The translations under genes were made by a program, and so were the position numbers. A stretch of 6,162 nt of DNA from Oscillospiraceae bacterium (GTDB lineage Bacteria > Bacillota_A > Clostridia > Oscillospirales > Ruminococcaceae): assembly GCA_900766795.1 (NCBI GenBank), contig CAAFWX010000027.1, forward strand, positions 1-6,162. The letters are read 5' to 3'. The notes under the pieces were generated by a model that saw only the letters and a program-made list of their open reading frames with translations, had not been told where the DNA came from and searched no databases. Below, in pieces: positions 5,570-6,162 of the stretch (position 1 is the stretch's first letter; every line of letters starts with the position of its first letter).

Positions 5570-5590
5570 GATTGTATTGTTCTACCCTTT
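5524..5590 (+). repeat. Long imperfect stem-loop (29 base pairs, 8-base loop) between serS and the ABC gene
   Basis: The left arm 5524–5553 pairs with 5562–5590 around the loop ACAAAGAA (5554–5561). One base bulges (T at 5538/5539). The inner 14 pairs (5540–5553 with 5562–5575) and the outer seven (AAAGGGT with ACCCTTT) are Watson–Crick. The three remaining departures (5531–5583, 5533–5581, 5535–5579) are all G·U in a + strand RNA. No T run follows, so a simple terminator is unlikely. It could be a structured 3' end of serS mRNA, a leader element or a small palindromic repeat element. No target-site duplication is visible. Confidence 0.8.
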
Positions 5591-5598
5591 GTTATAAG
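5590..5598 (+). promoter_or_regulatory. Possible extended −10 of the ABC transporter promoter
   Basis: TGTTATAAG at 5590–5598 is an extended −10 with 5 of 6 core bases. No good −35 lies 16–18 bases upstream, where the right arm of the stem-loop sits. Transcription from it would start near 5605 and leave a leader of about 34 bases. A rival is TGGGATAAT at 5530–5538, which would begin transcription inside the stem-loop. Confidence 0.4.
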
Positions 5599-5638
5599 CG
5601 CAGAAAAGGCTTTTTTTGCAGAAAGACAAGGAGAAACT

Positions 5639-6162
5639 ATGGCATTCGTAACACTTGACGGCGTGTATAAGCGCTATCACATGGGTGAGGTAACTATCAA
5701 TGCGGCGGACGGAATGACGTTTGACATTGAAAAGGGAGAGTTCGTGATTATCGTCGGTCCAAGCGGCTCGGGAAAGACAACGGTGCTGAATATGCTGGGC
5801 GGTATGGACACCTGCGACGAGGGCGTAATCAGCGTCGACGGCGCGAGAATCGACGGCTTCAACAGAAAAAAGCTGACGGAATACAGACGCTATGACATCG
5901 GATTCATCTTCCAGTTCTACAACCTGCTCCCGAATCTCACCGCAAAGGAGAATGTCGAGCTTGCTGCGCAGACCACAAAGGACTATATCCCCGCCGCGGA
6001 GATTCTTGAAAAGGTAGGGCTTGGTGAGCGCCTGAATAACTTCCCCGCGCAGCTTTCGGGTGGCGAGCAGCAGCGCGTTTCCATTGCCCGCGCGCTCAGC
6101 AAGAAGCCGAAGCTTCTGCTTTGCGACGAGCCGACGGGCGCGCTTGACTACAACACGGGAAA
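5639..6162 (+). CDS. ABC transporter ATP-binding protein, MacB/LolD/YknY-like (3' end outside window)
   Basis: This is the cytoplasmic ATPase of an ABC system that normally pairs with a FtsX/MacB-type permease. Such systems act in peptide or drug export, lipoprotein handling or antimicrobial peptide resistance. The 174 complete codons cover most of the nucleotide-binding domain. Walker A GPSGSGKT is at 40–47, the Q-loop glutamine at 92 ([10 protein letters not shown]), the signature LSGGEQQR at 139–146, Walker [10 protein letters not shown] at 159–167 and the D-loop ALD at 168–170. The switch histidine lies beyond the window. The sequence style ([19 protein letters not shown]) is that of the MacB/YknY branch. 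AAGGAG (5628–5633) stands five bases before the ATG. No regulator or permease is in view, so the substrate cannot be told. It probably begins a new transcription unit, separated from serS by the stem-loop. Confidence 0.93.
   Translation, partial: MAFVTLDGVYKRYHMGEVTINAADGMTFDIEKGEFVIIVGPSGSGKTTVLNMLGGMDTCDEGVISVDGARIDGFNRKKLTEYRRYDIGFIFQFYNLLPNLTAKENVELAAQTTKDYIPAAEILEKVGLGERLNNFPAQLSGGEQQRVSIARALSKKPKLLLCDEPTGALDYNTG

Noticed and set aside
5524..5590. Insertion of a MITE with terminal inverted repeats
   Set aside because: No flanking target duplication is visible (left TTGA, right GTTA), and the G·U pattern suits an RNA stem better. A genome copy search would settle it.
5600..5619. Hairpin GCAGAAAA/TTTTTTGC as a terminator
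   Set aside because: The stem is only A·T-rich with a GGCT loop, the T run is inside the stem and none follows. It is too weak to terminate.

Overview
The window reads as a near-origin chromosomal segment of a low-to-moderate GC Firmicute, most likely a Clostridia-class anaerobe. The evidence is the gene order mnmG–rsmG–noc–soj(parA)–parB–serS, strong AGGAGG-type ribosome binding sites, T-tract terminators, extended −10 promoters and a SerRS motif 3 of a type I recall from gut Clostridia. I cannot name the genus. All genes lie on the + strand. There are no RNA genes, insertion sequences or CRISPR arrays, and no gap longer than about 180 bases lacks a gene.

Layout. Bases 1–1371 hold the 3' end of mnmG (tRNA U34 modification) and all of rsmG (16S rRNA m7G methylation), overlapping by 8 bases and ending in an intrinsic terminator whose loop contains the rsmG stop codon. 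A short gap with an extended −10 promoter leads to noc (1506–2339), a ParB-family nucleoid-occlusion protein. The noc–soj gap (2340–2516) holds two parS-like palindromes 36 bases apart. As RNA they can fold on each other, or the second can fold alone, directly ahead of a seven-T tract, so this DNA appears to serve as both centromere-like site and terminator. An AT-rich stretch and a second extended −10 promoter follow. soj (2517–3305) and parB (3298–4155) overlap by 8 bases. serS (4203–5495) follows after 47 bases and may be read from the soj promoter. The serS–ABC gap (5496–5638) contains a 67-base stem-loop with only G·U departures from Watson–Crick pairing, a cluster of TGTAA/TTACA half-sites and a possible promoter. 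The window ends inside a MacB/LolD-type ABC transporter ATPase.

How the genes work together. ParB loads at parS and spreads as a CTP-dependent clamp. Soj/ParA is its ATPase partner in origin segregation and replication control. Noc is a ParB paralogue that uses a different DNA site to keep the division septum off the nucleoid. The DNA-specificity residues of Noc and ParB differ here as expected for that split. mnmG, rsmG and serS are translation genes commonly carried in this origin-proximal block. The ABC gene begins a different, accessory-type unit.

The most interesting material is between genes: the parS/terminator hybrid and the long stem-loop ahead of the ABC transporter. The genes themselves are familiar families, and I see no wholly new protein system.
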